Assembly (NCBI GenBank): GCA_034440615.1
Contig: JAOTOM010003193.1
Coordinates: 1-64,000, forward strand
Length of the DNA stretch: 64,000 nt
Direction: 5' to 3'
Origin: Ashinkailepas kermadecensis
Taxonomy: Eukaryota > Arthropoda > Thecostraca > Neolepadidae
Part shown: one piece after another, positions 1-11,334 of the stretch
Numbering within the stretch: the first letter of the stretch is position 1
Layout: each line of letters opens with the position of its first letter
Notes under the pieces: generated by a model
Database searches by the model: none
What the model was told of the DNA's origin: nothing
The model's input: only the letters and a program-made list of their open reading frames with translations
Made by a program: the position numbers and the translations under genes

Positions 1-99
1 ACCAGTGGCGTCGCCACGCAATTCTTCCAGGGGGCAAGGTCGAAAGGGGGCCTCCTGTTACCCGAAAGGGGGCCTCCATTGTGTTAGGGTCTCATATTG
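1..99. repeat. Edge of G/C-rich repeat, possible left end of the CCTCC minisatellite element
   Basis: The window opens with CAGTGGCGTCGCCAC and then two GGGGGCCTCC blocks, the same decamer that dominates the minisatellite at 5.6-8.6 kb. At 8785-8805 the sequence ends in GGTGGCGACGCC, which is inverted relative to the opening motif. I infer that these could be the two ends of one element of about 8.8 kb. The left flank lies outside the window, so no target duplication can be tested. Confidence 0.3.
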
Positions 100-1043
100 T
101 TTTTAGGCTCTTATACTATGGTTCGAGGATGGGGAACATGATTTCATATTGGTTTTTTGTTTGTTCTTGGCATGGTGCATCATTTACTCAAAACGCAATA
201 GCACTAATCATTTCGGCTGAAAACTGGGCCTTACCAGGGTATAAATAAGTAATATTTGGATAAATGCATAAGTGCCAAAACAAACCATCGTCTCAATGCT
301 TTCTCGAATCTTCCCGCTGGCCTCTAGATTGCAGCGAGCTGGCGGGGCTGGTGCTAAGCATATCTTACAGATATCTGTCATTGATCAACCCACTTTTAAG
401 TCCTCCAAGTCTAACTGAATATAGCTAGATTCATCACTACTGTTATTTATTCCCACCAGCTTCATGTCATAAGCAAAGCTTCAACGACCATTTCTCAGTC
501 CAAGGACGACAATTTCGTAAAGGTGACAACGAGAAGTGGATTGCATTAGTTTTTTAGCGTCATCTTAGGAATTTGTTTATTTTTATAACATTTCGTGCTG
601 GCTGCAAGGCAACTGTCACACGAGCTAAAATATACCCTCAGCGAATAAATTCACGGCAAGAACAAGCATTGAACACCAATGCATAAATGACAATGCAACA
701 ATGTCAGTACATACATATTCCAAGCCTTCAAATTCCACGCCGTCACGCCCATCGTTTTCGCTGTGCTGTAACGTTTTGTAAATGACGTTGAGAAGGTATG
801 GAAGCTGGGAAGCTCTAATCATGCAGGCTGTTAGTTAGTTAGTTAGTTATTGTGGTTTAGGGGCGCATCGCATGCAGGCTGTAATAACAGAAAAGAAGTT
901 TGTTGGAAGAAAATGCATTTAAAAACATCATTCATCCCATTTCATATGGGGCATGGATGTTGTATTGCATGCTTATGAGGGGTAATTTGTCCCCTCAATG
1001 TTGGCTTTTCCCCATGGGCGTATGTTTCGGAAAATTATTGAGG
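100..1043. other. Unassigned stretch, no gene recognised
   Basis: There is no coding region with family resemblance and no RNA gene here. The only structured item is the 39-bp retro-insertion at 832-870, listed separately. Confidence 0.5.
832..870 (-). mobile_element. 39-bp 5'-truncated retrotransposon 3' end with target duplication
   Basis: A 12-bp direct repeat, CATGCAGGCTGT, sits at 820-831 and 871-882 and brackets a 39-bp insert. Read on the minus strand the insert starts TCGATGCGCCC and ends in a short (ACTA)n tail. The same TCGATGCGCCC core precedes the (CAT)n tail of the LINE at 11.3-17.7 kb. This is what an extremely 5'-truncated LINE or SINE insertion looks like: 3' terminus, simple tail and target duplication. 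The small size limits certainty about the source family. Confidence 0.6.
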
Positions 1044-4000
1044 GACCAGTGGAGTACCTATATTTGCGTCAAGCAGGAGGGGGCAAACGGATTTGCAGGG
1101 GGGGGGGGGAGGGCACCTACGCCCATTAAAAAGTCCTTGGATTTCGACCGCTATTTTGTCAAAGGGTACATTTCGAAATAATATAATTAGTCATCAACTA
1201 AATTGTCCTGTGGAGGGGCCTAATCTACCACTATGGTTTCTGATTGGTCGGATTTCAACCCTAACTCCACCACTCAGTTCTAAGGTTTTCTTTTGGTATC
1301 CCTTGATAAGTTACCTCACACTGCTGAAATTACACCTATACCACAAACCCGGATCGGTATCCCAAAAAATCAAGCTGGAACCCTCCAAAAGGGAGAGATT
1401 CCAGCAAATAAAAGTCAGGGTCAGGAAAATGGCTCTGTTGCACCGAACATTTTTTTCAAGATGCCTTCAAAAATTGCGTATGACTCCGAAAAGCATACCG
1501 GATCTCGAAAAATCGAGGTGGGATACATGGCGTCAGAGGTTCGAAAAATCAGGCTGGGATTCGGACTTTTAATAAAAAAACAGAAAAGATCCACAAAAAT
1601 CGCGTTGAGCCCAGAAAGCTGGCGTTGGGTCTCCGGAACCACGTGCCTGGGCGCGATAAGTCGCGCTGGGACCCAGAAAAAATCGCACCGAAGCCCCAAA
1701 ATCATACTGGGGCCCCACAAATGTGTGTCAGAAGCCCCAAATATACACAGCGGGACCCTAAGAGTACAACGTTGCCAGAAAGTACAACTAACCCTCCAAA
1801 GCGCACAAAAGTCTCCCAAAAAGCGATAGGGCCTTAAAACATACGTTGCAGCCCTAAATAAACATACCGGGAGCTCTAAGAAAAATACACTGCAAGCTCG
1901 CAAGGCGCACAGGGGCCATGAGAACGCACAAGGGCCTGGAAAAGAGGCTGGGGCCACAAAAGGCAACATGGTTCCAAAACGTACAAAACGACCGGGAGCT
2001 AAATAAACACATTGGGATCTTCGAAAACGCCCCGACACGTAAAAAATACTCGGTGCACAAAAAAACGCAACAAAGCCCTAAAACGAGCAGGGTTTAGAAG
2101 ATGTATTAGGCCCATAACTTCAAAGTAAAATGTATTACCCACCACTTTAAAATAAAAAAAATTACAATTTCAGGCATTGCAGTTCATAGCACCCGGTCGC
2201 CACGACGGCAACGTGAGTGCACGTGCACACCCATTTTTCGTATTCGGTGCATTCGCCACACTTCGTGCGATGCTATGGTTTCTGCTAGGCCTTCTGCGTT
2301 TTGCTAATTGCTGCCACATGATAGACTTGCACCATATTTGGTGTGATGGGATGATTCGCCTGGGCGTTCGCTTCGAAAAGTCGATTGATTAAATTCGATC
2401 ATTAGTTTCCTACTTCCCACATTTTCTGGTAGCTATGAAATGCGGTTTCCGCTGAGCTTTGATGCACTTCATATCTTTGCTGCTATCCTCCCAGATTGGA
2501 TACCGAACCGAGGCCAAGCCTCGGCCTTACTTTTTTGGACCCGTTGCGTCTTTCTTGGTCTATGATTGTGTATTATGGCTCCAATCCATTTTTGTTAGGG
2601 CCTAAAGCATTTTCGAACCCCCTGCTCGTTTTAGGGTTTGTTGCATTTTTGTACACCAAGGATTTTGACGTGTCAGGGCGTTTTCGAAGATCCCGATGTG
2701 TTTATTTAGCGCCGGTATTTTTGTTTGTTTTGGAACCATGTTGCCTTTTGCGGCCCCAGCCACCTTTTCAGGCTATTGTGCGTTATCATGACCCCTGTGT
2801 GCCTTGAGAGCTTTCGGTGTATTTTTTAGACCTCCCGGTATGTATATTTATGGCTGCAACGCTTGTGTTAAGGCCCTGTCGCTTTTTGTGAGACTGTGCG
2901 CTTTGGAGGGTCAGTTGTATTTTCGGCCCCCGTTGTGCTCTTAGGGTTCCGATGTGTTTATTTTGGGCTTCTGACGCACACTTGTGGGGCCCAAGTACAA
3001 TTTTGGGGCTTCGGTACGATGTTTCTAGGTCCGAGAGTGGCTTATCGCACCCAGGCGCGTGGTTCCGGAGACCCAACCCCAGTTTTCTGGGCTCAATACG
3101 ATTTTGTGAAACTTTTCTGATTTTTTTTAAAAGTCCGAATCCCGGCCTGATTTCTCGAGCACTTGGCGCCATGTTTTTGTATCCCACCTCGATTGTTCGA
3201 GATCCGGTTTGTTTTTCGGTGCCGTATGCAATTTGTGAAGGCATCTGATAATATGTTCGGTGCTCCAGAGCCATTTTTTTTACCTGGGCATTTAGTTGTT
3301 GAAATCCATCCTTATTTTGGAGGGCTCCAGCTTGATTTGTGTTTGTGTTTGTGGTCACACTGTGCTTACGTGTGGCCCTAGACGGCAATTTTGTAGAGCC
3401 TCGACGGGACTACCGATGGGAATTGTGGGTCCCAAGCGCGATATTTGGCGGGCCCGGTTCGAGTTTGTGCAATGCGTTGTATTTAGCTGTGGCCCCAACG
3501 CGATTTTGGCGGTTCCTGTCGCAATTTTTCGGGCCTCGGAGCGAGTTTTCCGGGGCTCGCCGTATTTATTTGGAGACCCATACGCGAATTCTGGTGGACC
3601 GACGCGAATTTTGGTGGCTCCAGCGCGATTTTTGAGGCCCCGACACGATTCTTGGGAGCTTATCCCTCTCAGGATGGAGGGGGCATTTGCCCCTTTGATA
3701 TAGCACTGCGGCCACTGAAGGAGTTTTTTTCCGTCCCAGAGTGACATTACGGTTAAAATTGATTTTGGGGGCAGCTGCAACTTTTGGGGCCCCGGCGCGA
3801 CCTTCTGGGCCTCCAGTGTGATTGTGAAGGGCTGCGATGCGACTTTTTGGGTCCAATGTGATCTTTTGGGCCCCGACGTCATTTTCTTGGATCCTAGCGC
3901 GAGCTATAGCGGCCTCGACACTTTTTGGGGTCAAATGCGTTTTGGATGCTTTTGGCGTCATTGTTGGGCCCCCAGAGTGATTATTCATGTCCGGATTGTT

Positions 4001-4205
4001 CTTCGTTGCTCCGGCTTCATTTGTTTTGGTCCCAATGAGACTGTTGGGGCACGGTACGACCTGTCGTGCCCCTGGCATGATTTTCGTGGTCCGCGCGTGA
4101 ATTTTTGGTACCCCAGGCTCAGCGTAATTTGCGGGGGTCCCGGCCAGATCATTCGGGGCCCACATCGTGATTTTAAAATACCCAGACTCGACTCTTACTA
4201 TTTCT
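1044..4205 (+). repeat. Dispersed G/C-rich repeat (family K), copy 1
   Basis: The left end at about 1044 (CCAGTGGAGTACCTA) matches the start of the copy at 46108. The unique-looking head (1080-1345) aligns with 46140-46400. The middle section (2165-2500) aligns with 46430-46780. The rest is a degenerate minisatellite of roughly 21-27 bp units of the form GCGATTTT-GGGGCTCC. Part A (2645-3365) matches 46780-47294 plus 48759-49097. Part B (3400-4200) is collinear with 61460-62420. Relative to the 46-kb copy this one carries an extra inverted block at about 1350-2160. Open frames here come from the repeat composition and match no protein family I know. Confidence 0.7.
1355..3345. repeat. Fold-back: two ~0.7-kb inverted arms around a ~0.58-kb loop
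   Basis: The reverse complement of 1355-2062 aligns throughout with 2645-3345, by eye at roughly 80-85% identity with small indels. The arms share GGAACCATGTTGCCTTTTG, GAAGATCCC-ATGTGTTTATT and GTATCCCACCTCGATT in the same order. The intervening 2063-2644 holds the family K middle section. The copy at 46 kb lacks the left arm, so that arm is either an inverted duplication gained here or a segment lost there. Confidence 0.75.
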
Positions 4206-4214
4206 TAGGGGGTT

Positions 4215-5560
4215 CTTCTTGCAAATTATAGGCCTCCTGTCGCGTCGTCTCATTTCCTAGAGCCTTTTTACCGGTTTTCGATGTCTCCTTGTGTGTCCTA
4301 CCCTCCTCCATATTCAATGGTCCTCCTCTCCCGTCTTGGAGGGCCTCCTCTTGCATTCTGGGGCCCCTTTAACATGGCATGGGGCTTCCTCTCATCTTCG
4401 AGGGGCATTTTCTGCCAAATTAGGGGCCTCTTGCCACGCCTCGTTTTCCTCCTCCTTTATCCTAGCAAAGCCTTAACCGTCTTGAGGGATCTTCAATTTT
4501 GGAAACCTCACCTCCTTCCATACCTGCTATCACTCCCATCTTACGGGCCTCCTCTCATTTCCTGGGAACTCTTTCCGGTCTTCGGGACCTCATTTGGTCC
4601 TACAGACCTACTCCTTCCCGAGTCCGGCAGGTGCCTCATTTCTCTTCTAGAGGCCTTCTTTTTCAAATTAGGGGCCTCCTCTCACGTCTTGGGGGCCTCC
4701 TGCTCTGCGTTCTCCTGCTCTGCGCTCTGGATTCGATCTTTACCCATCTTAGGAGTGGTCTCCTATCTCCTGGTGGACTCCTCTTCTCTCCCAGGCGCCG
4801 CCTCTGCTAAATTACTGGCAACCTTTCCTATCTTAGTGGCCTTGTTATTTCCCGGGGACCTTCTTAGCAGTCTTCGAGCCTTCTTTTCCGCTTGGGAGCC
4901 ATCTCTCTTATCCAATGGCCTTTCTCTCCTATTTTAGGGGCCTCCTCGTTCATCATGGGGTCTCGTTTTCAATCTTGTGTCGTTCTCTTCCGAATTAGGT
5001 GCCTCCTGCCACGTCTCTGCATTATCCTTTTCTATCTCGTTGGAACCTCACCCGTTTGGGGCCTGCTTTTGCGTCTCCGAAACCTCAACTGATATCTTCC
5101 TTCCTGTTCCGTCTTAGGGCCTCCTCTCATATTCTGGGGCCTCCTTTCCGGTGTTGGAGCCTCTTTTGCAATCCTGGTTTCCTCCGTGCCATTTTTTGAC
5201 ACTCTCTTGATTTCTGGGGACTCCTACCCTCTCCTAGGTGACTCCTTTTTTAAATTAGTGGCCTCCTCTCACGTCATGGGGGCCTCCTTATCTGTGTCTG
5301 GAGCCTCATTATCCTCTTAGCAGGGTGCTATTGCGTCCTAGTCCTAGATCTTCTCTTCCAGGTTCCTCCTCTTCCAAAACATGGGCCTCATCTGGCTGGT
5401 CTCGGTGGCCTTCTCTCATTCCTGCGGAAACCTTCTTACCCGTCTTGGGGCCCCTATTGCGTCCGGAGAAGTCTCCCTTATCAGGTCTTAATTTTATATT
5501 GCAGGGGCATCCTGTTCCGTCTTGGGGGCCTCATTTTCCAACTTAAGAATATCCTGCCAC
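4215..5560 (+). repeat. Degenerate flank of CCTCC minisatellite
   Basis: The recurrent GGGCCTCCTCTCACGTCTTG-like and TTTTCAAATTAG-like words show that this is the same tandem array as the next feature, but the units are highly diverged and the period is irregular. Open frames here are compositional. Confidence 0.7.
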
Positions 5561-6105
5561 CCATCGGAAGCCTTTTCGTCTAACCTGGGTGGCTTCTTGA
5601 CCGTCTCGGTGGCATCATTTCCGTCCTGAGGGCCTCCTTTTCGTGCTGGGGTCACCTTTTCGTCCTGGGGCCTCCTTTTCGTCCTGGGGGCTACCTTCTT
5701 ATCTCTGTTCTCTGTTTTACGTCTAGTCCTACGTCTTTTTCGTCCTTGGGTGCATCCTTTTCGTTCTAGGGGCCTCTTTTTCGTCCTGGGGCCTCCTTTT
5801 AGTCCTGGGGGCCTCCTCACAATCTCTGCTCTACGTCTTGGGGCATCCTTGCGTTATGGGGCATCCTTTTCGTCCTGGGGGCCTCCTTTTCGTCCTGGGG
5901 GCCACCTCACAATCTCTGTTCTACGTCTTAGGGGCCTCCTTTTCGTCCTGGTGGCCTCCTTTTCGTTCTGGTGGCCTCCTTTTCGTCCTGGGGGCCTCCT
6001 TTTCGTCCTGGGGGCCTTCTTTTCGTCCTGGGGACCTCATCCCAATCTCTGTTCTACGTCTTTGGGGCATCCTTTTCGTCCTTTGGTTCATCCTTTTCGT
6101 CCTGG

Positions 6106-6146
6106 GGTTGGTTGGTTGATTGTTTGAGTGTAGGGGCGCATGGACT
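6106..6146 (-). repeat. LINE 3'-end fragment embedded in satellite (1 of 3)
   Basis: Read on the minus strand this is CATGCGCCCCTACACTC followed by AATCAACCAACC. That resembles the 3' terminus of the LINE at 17.6 kb (TCGATGCGCCC followed by a simple tail). It appears to have been captured and amplified with the minisatellite. Confidence 0.45.
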
Positions 6147-7132
6147 GTGTCTCTCGCCCTGGGGGCCTCCTTTCCGTCCTGGGAGCTTCCTTTTCGTCCT
6201 GGGGCCTCCTTTTCGTCCTGGGGGCTACCTTCCTATCTCTGTTCTCTGTTCTACGTCTAGTCCTACGTCCTTTTCTTCCTTAGGTGCATCCTTTTCGTTC
6301 TAGGGGCCTCCTTTTCGTCCTGGGGCCTCCTTTTAGTCCTGGGTGCCTCCTCCCAATCTCTGTTCTAAGTCTTGGGGCATCCTTGCGCTATGGGGCATCC
6401 TTTTCGTCCTGGGGGCCACCTCACAATCTCTGTTCTACGTCTTAGGGGGCCTCCTTTTCGTCCTGGTGGCCTCCTTTTCGTCCTGGGGCATCCGTTTCGT
6501 CCTGGGGGGCTCCTTTTTGTCCTGGGGGCCACCTCACAATCGCTGTTCTACGTCTTAGGGGCATCCTTTTCGTCCTGGTGGCCTCCTTTTCGTCCTGGGG
6601 GCCTCCTTTTCGTCCTGGGGGCCTCCTTTTCGTCCTGGGGGCCACCTCACAATCTGTTCTACGTCTTAGGGGCCTCCTTTTCGTCCTGGAGGCCTCCTTT
6701 TCGTCCTGGGGACCTCCTTTTCGTCCTGGGGGCCAACTCACAATCTCTGTTCTACGTCTTAGGGGCATCCTTTTCGTCCTGGTGGCCTCCTGTTCGTCCT
6801 GGGGGCCTCCTTTTCGTCCTGGGGGCCTCCTTTTCATCCTGGGGCCACCTCACAATCTCTGTTCTACGTCTTAGGGGCATCCTTTTCGTCCTGGTGGCCT
6901 CCTTTTCGTCCTGGGGGCCTCCTTTTCGTCCTGGGGGCCACCTCACAATCTCTGTTCTACGTCTTAGTGGCCTCCTTTTCGTCCTGGGGGCCACCTCACA
7001 ATCTCTGTTCTACGTCTTAGGGGCCTCCTTTTCGTCCTGGGGGCCTCCTTTTCGTCCTGGGGGCTCCTTTTCGTCCTGGGGACCTCATCCCAATATCTGT
7101 TCTACGTCTTTGGGGCATCCTTTTCGTCCTGG

Positions 7133-7172
7133 GGTTGGTTGGTTGATTGTTGGGGTGTAGGGGCGCATGAAC
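7133..7172 (-). repeat. LINE 3'-end fragment embedded in satellite (2 of 3)
   Basis: Same module as at 6106, about 1.03 kb downstream, again with a GGTT-repeat followed by GGGGCGCATG. Confidence 0.45.
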
Positions 7173-7689
7173 TGCGTCTTTCGTCCTGGGGGCCTCCTTT
7201 TCGTCCTGGGAGCTTCCTTTTCGTCCTGGGGGCCTCCTCCCAATCTCTGTTCTACGTCTTGGCGCCTTCCTTTTCGTCCTGGGGCCTCCTTTTCGTCCCG
7301 GGGGGCCTCCTTTTCGTTCTGGGGGCCTCCTCCCAATCTCTGTTTTACGTCTTGGGCCTCCTTTTCGTCCTTGGGTGCATCCTTTTCGTCCCGGGGTCTC
7401 CTTTTCGTCCTGGGGTCTCCTTTTCGTCCTGGGGTCTCCTTTTCGTCCTGGGGGCCTCCTCCCAATCTCTGTTCTACGTCTTGGTGCCTCCTTTTCGTCC
7501 TGGGGGCCACCTCACAATCTCTGTTCTACGTCTTAGGCGCCTCCTTTTCGTCCTGGGGGCCCCATTTTCGTCCTGGGGGCCCCATTTTCGTCCTGGGGCC
7601 TCCTTTTCGTCCTGGGGACCTCATCCCAATATCTGTTCTACGTCTTTGGGGCATCCTTTTCGTCCTTTGGTGCATCCTTTTCGTCCTGG

Positions 7690-7730
7690 GGTTGGTTGGT
7701 TGATTGTTGGAGTGTCGGGGCGCATGGACT
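7690..7730 (-). repeat. LINE 3'-end fragment embedded in satellite (3 of 3)
   Basis: Third copy of the module, about 0.56 kb after the second. The identical order of flanking units shows that it is part of a higher-order repeat rather than an independent insertion. Confidence 0.45.
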
Positions 7731-8590
7731 GCGTCTTTCGTCCTGGGGGCCTCCTTTTCGTCATGGGAGCTTCCTTTTCGTCCTGGGGGCCTCCTCCCAA
7801 TCTCTGTTCTACGTCTTGGTGCCTTCCTTTTCGTCCTGGGGCCTCCTTTCGGTCCCGGGGGGCCTCCTTTTCGTTCTGGGGGCCTCCTCCCAATCTCTGT
7901 TCTACGTCTTGGGGGCCTCCTTTTCGTCCTTGGGTGCATCCTTTTCGTCCTGGGGTCTCCTTTTCGTCATGGGGTCTCCTTTTCGTCCTGGGGGCCTCCT
8001 CCCAATATCTGTTCTACGTCTTGGTGCTTCCTTTTCGTCCTGGGGCCTCCTTTTCGTCCTGGGGGCCTCCTTTTCGTCCTGGGGGCCTCCTTCCAATCTC
8101 TGTTCTACGTCTTAGGGCCTCCTTTTCGTCCTTGGGTGCATCCTTTTCGTCATGGGGTCTCCTTTTCGTCCCGGGGGCCTCCTTTTCGTCCTGGGGGCCT
8201 CCTCCCAATCTCTGTTCTACGTCTTGAGGCCTCCTTTTCGTCATGGGGGCCTCCTCCCAATATCTGTTCTACGTCTTGGGGCCTCTTTTTCGTCCTGGGG
8301 CCTCCTTTTCGTCCCGGGGGACCTTCTTTTCGTCCGGGGGCCTCCTCCCAATCTCTGTTCTACGTCTTGAGGCCTCCTTTTCGTCATGGGGGCCTCCTCC
8401 CAATCTCTGTTCTAGGTCTTGGGGCCTCTTTTTCGTCCTGGGGGCCTCCTTTTCGTCCCGGGGGGCCTCCTGCCAATCTCTGTTCTACGTCTTGAGGCCT
8501 CCTTTTCGTCATGGGGGCCTCCTTTTCGTCATGGGGCCTCCTTTTCGTCCTGGGGTCTCCTCCCAATCTCTGTTCTACGTCTCTTATAGA

Positions 8591-8805
8591 GACCTGATTA
8601 TATTTCCTGGTGGCCTCGTCAGTTTTGAGGCCTCATTGACAGCATGATATTCTGTCCCGTCGGCCTCCTTGCTCACCTTTTTTGCTGTGCATTTGTGGAT
8701 AGGGGCCTCCTCAAATTTCAGGGGGGGGGGCGGCGCCCCCCCTGTTTCACGGCAGGGGGGGGCGACTGCCCCCCCTGCCCCCCCGGTGGCGACGCCCTTG
8801 AGGTA
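8591..8805. repeat. Right edge of minisatellite with G-run/C-run hairpins
   Basis: Decayed GGCCTCCT units continue to about 8710. They are followed by alternating G and C runs (8719-8787) able to form hairpins, and by GGTGGCGACGCC, the inverse of the motif at position 4-15. Confidence 0.45.
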
Positions 8806-10435
8806 GACATGCATTTTTTGGACAATGGTATAAGGAATTGCATGGAACAACACCATGGCAAACTGTGTGACAATTGTGGTGCGCAAGATGATGCCAAAAG
8901 CCAACCAGAACTGTATTGAAAGAACATGTCCAAAACGAGCTGTATTACAGCACTTGCTAACATTGGCAGCCCATGCACACAAAATTAGGCTTCAGATTTA
9001 GCCAAAGTTTGTTAGGTTGGTTAATGTTATGCATTGCATCATGCTTAACCAAAGATGCCATGCTGCTAAGCAAATACCTACCAACATCTTGTGTTGCAAA
9101 ACAGCCCAATTTTTAAGCCTTGGTCATGGCCATCAAGGTGTGCTCAATGTTGGTCAGACATGCAGCTGATGGCTGCAAATGGGCTGGAAGGGCAGCATTT
9201 CAACAAATTGGGGATTGCAAGAGGGCTTGAGGGGTGGCATTTCAGGAAAATTAAGTAGAGTTTCAACCAAACAGTTCTCAAATTCAGAGCCATTGCCTTT
9301 TCCATGAAGGATTGCATCTGCAAATGATTAATCACTCACCTCGTAGGGTGTGTGCCAAGCTTAAAGATGAGGGGATATGATCATGAAGTTAAGTATCTTT
9401 TACATAGCAAAGGCAAGTGCTCAGGACTCATAGAACTGTTCGGAGACATCACCCCTACCCATACCTAGGTAGGTACTTTCCACATACACCGGGCACCAGC
9501 TCGCAAACTTCTCCCCGGTTGCAAATCCTGTGCCTTTGAACCGAATATCCTTCTCAGACAATTCCTTGTGCTTACTTGCCACGTGACGTGTGCTAATAGC
9601 TAATACTAGCTAATACTCGTAGCTATACCAACTACAACCTGGTACCCCACAATGCACGAATTGCCATGATGCCCAGGCATCCGACCTCATGGGACTTCTG
9701 ATCTTGCTCAACTTTCGCTCCTTGGGCATTGTGGCAAGCAATCACGGGACCACTCGAAAAGGAAGAGCCCACGCGCAATAACCGCGTAAAAACTGGTCAC
9801 GTTTGAAAGGAACTGCACGGAAGCAAACTCACCTGTCGCTCTGTCAACTTCATTTATTGGAGTTGTCTACCGCTCGTGAGTCACTTCATTCTGACGTCAT
9901 GGTTTAATATTATATTAACATTTCCTGGCATGGACTACATTATCTACCTACAGTAGTTAATCTCCAATACAAATATCACAAAATACAACATTGCTTAGTT
10001 CAATATCAGTATTTATTGGAAAACGTTTCTTTAAATAATACATGACGTCAGAACGGCCTGCTTCCAGCGGTGCCTAGCGGCAACGATAGCAATAAATTCA
10101 ATTGATAGAGCGACCAAAGAAATGTGACGTTTGTGGCGTCTGGCATACAAATGCTGCCAGTTTTAAACGAATATCACGGATTTTAATAAATAGGCGCGTT
10201 GACTTGTGAATATATGCTTGTTCCATACATTACTAAAATGAAACAACTGTTTGTTACTTTTCTAATTATAAAGAAATATTTTCTGTTTTTTACCCAGCAG
10301 GGAATATTATGAAATAATTAAATAATGCGCAAATGGGAAATGTGTACACTTCATTAAAAGTGTATACACCGCACTACGCATCCCGAAGGAGGGTGAGAAT
10401 CACCTGAAGTTTCCGTATCACAATACAATGTTTAT

Positions 10436-10501
<66 letters not shown>

Positions 10502-11320
10502 TTTGTTATAGCACATGAATAGATGAAAAATCCATGATTATGTACCCAGCAATGCTCATCAATTTTAACTTAAACTGGCGAGTTTTGCTTGTGATACGTC
10601 GCGCTACATGGCGCTACATTGGCAATCCAGTATACAGAATACAACATTCACCGTAGAATCTGGATCATGGTATAATTGCCATTCAGATTCAATGATATGG
10701 ATGTGGAGTGTGGATTGTGGAGTTGATGCTTAATGTGTGCAAAGCATCGCTGAAGACCGAACCTCTGGAAAGCTACGGAGTGTGGGTGGGTGCGGGAGGA
10801 GTCTAAGGCCAGTTTTAGCAGCTGCACCAGCTAACGCTGCCCTCCCCCCAGGCCCCCATACGCTTCTGGTTCAAGACTGCTTCAAATAATTTCAAGATAC
10901 GTCAGCTTAGATGCCATAGATGTTTATTATCCCATGTTTATTATCCCGCAAATGTTTATTATCCCACTAATGAATATCATTTAGTGTTGTTTATGCCATA
11001 CTCTGTTGCATTGATGTTGTTCACGGTCTGATGCTGATGGAATTGATGCGACGTATTCAGTTTTCTTATTTTCTCTTGCTCGTCCGACACAGGTATACGA
11101 AGTATTAAAACACATTCTCTAAATTCGATACATCTGCAAAAAGGTCATAAGCAGATGCGCTACCTACCATAGTAGCTAAGTAGCCACGTTTCTAGACCTC
11201 TGCATGTCCCCCACACGACCTTCGACCGATCTTGCCCAGCCTACATGAGAGAGAAAGATAATTTATCAGTGAAAAGCACCAGGAATATCTTCTTCTGGAA
11301 ATCCAGATAGGCATTCGAGG
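8806..11320. other. No recognised gene or element
   Basis: About 2.5 kb without a recognised family. A good splice-donor-like string (ACAGGTGAGT on the minus strand, around 9833) is present, but no convincing exon adjoins it. A TA microsatellite lies at 10435-10500. Confidence 0.5.
10435..10500. repeat. (TA)n microsatellite
   Basis: About 66 bp of alternating T and A with a single phase break near 10456. Confidence 0.95.
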
Positions 11321-11334
11321 AAAGTCATCCTAAA

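Larger units (their letters stand above)
5560..8590 (+). repeat. Homogenised minisatellite, ~20-bp unit with higher-order structure
   Basis: The basic unit is GGGGGCCTCCTTTTCGTCCT (20 bp), repeated for about 3 kb with few differences. Every 50-150 bp the run is broken by a second module containing CAATCTCTGTTCTACGTCTT. In the left half that module is introduced by CCACCTCA; in the right half it is mostly introduced by CCTCCTCC. A third, longer module (GGTTGGTTGGTTGATT followed by GGGGCGCATG) occurs three times. Because the unit is nearly stop-free, both strands give long artefactual frames rich in Arg-Pro-Gly-Gly or Asp-Glu-Lys. I do not call these genes. Confidence 0.92.

Noticed and set aside
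1093..4231. Several 100-200 codon frames in family K
   Set aside because: The repeat is G/C-rich and stop-poor; frames shift between copies and the inverted arms give the same peptides on opposite strands.
5750..8640. Long overlapping frames rich in Arg-Pro-Gly-Gly / Ser-Ser-Trp-Gly or Asp-Glu-Lys on both strands
   Set aside because: They are translations of the 20-bp minisatellite, which lacks stops in several frames; no start context, domain or codon signature supports coding.
9827..9840. Splice donor of a host gene on the minus strand
   Set aside because: A single good donor match without a coding exon beside it is expected by chance.
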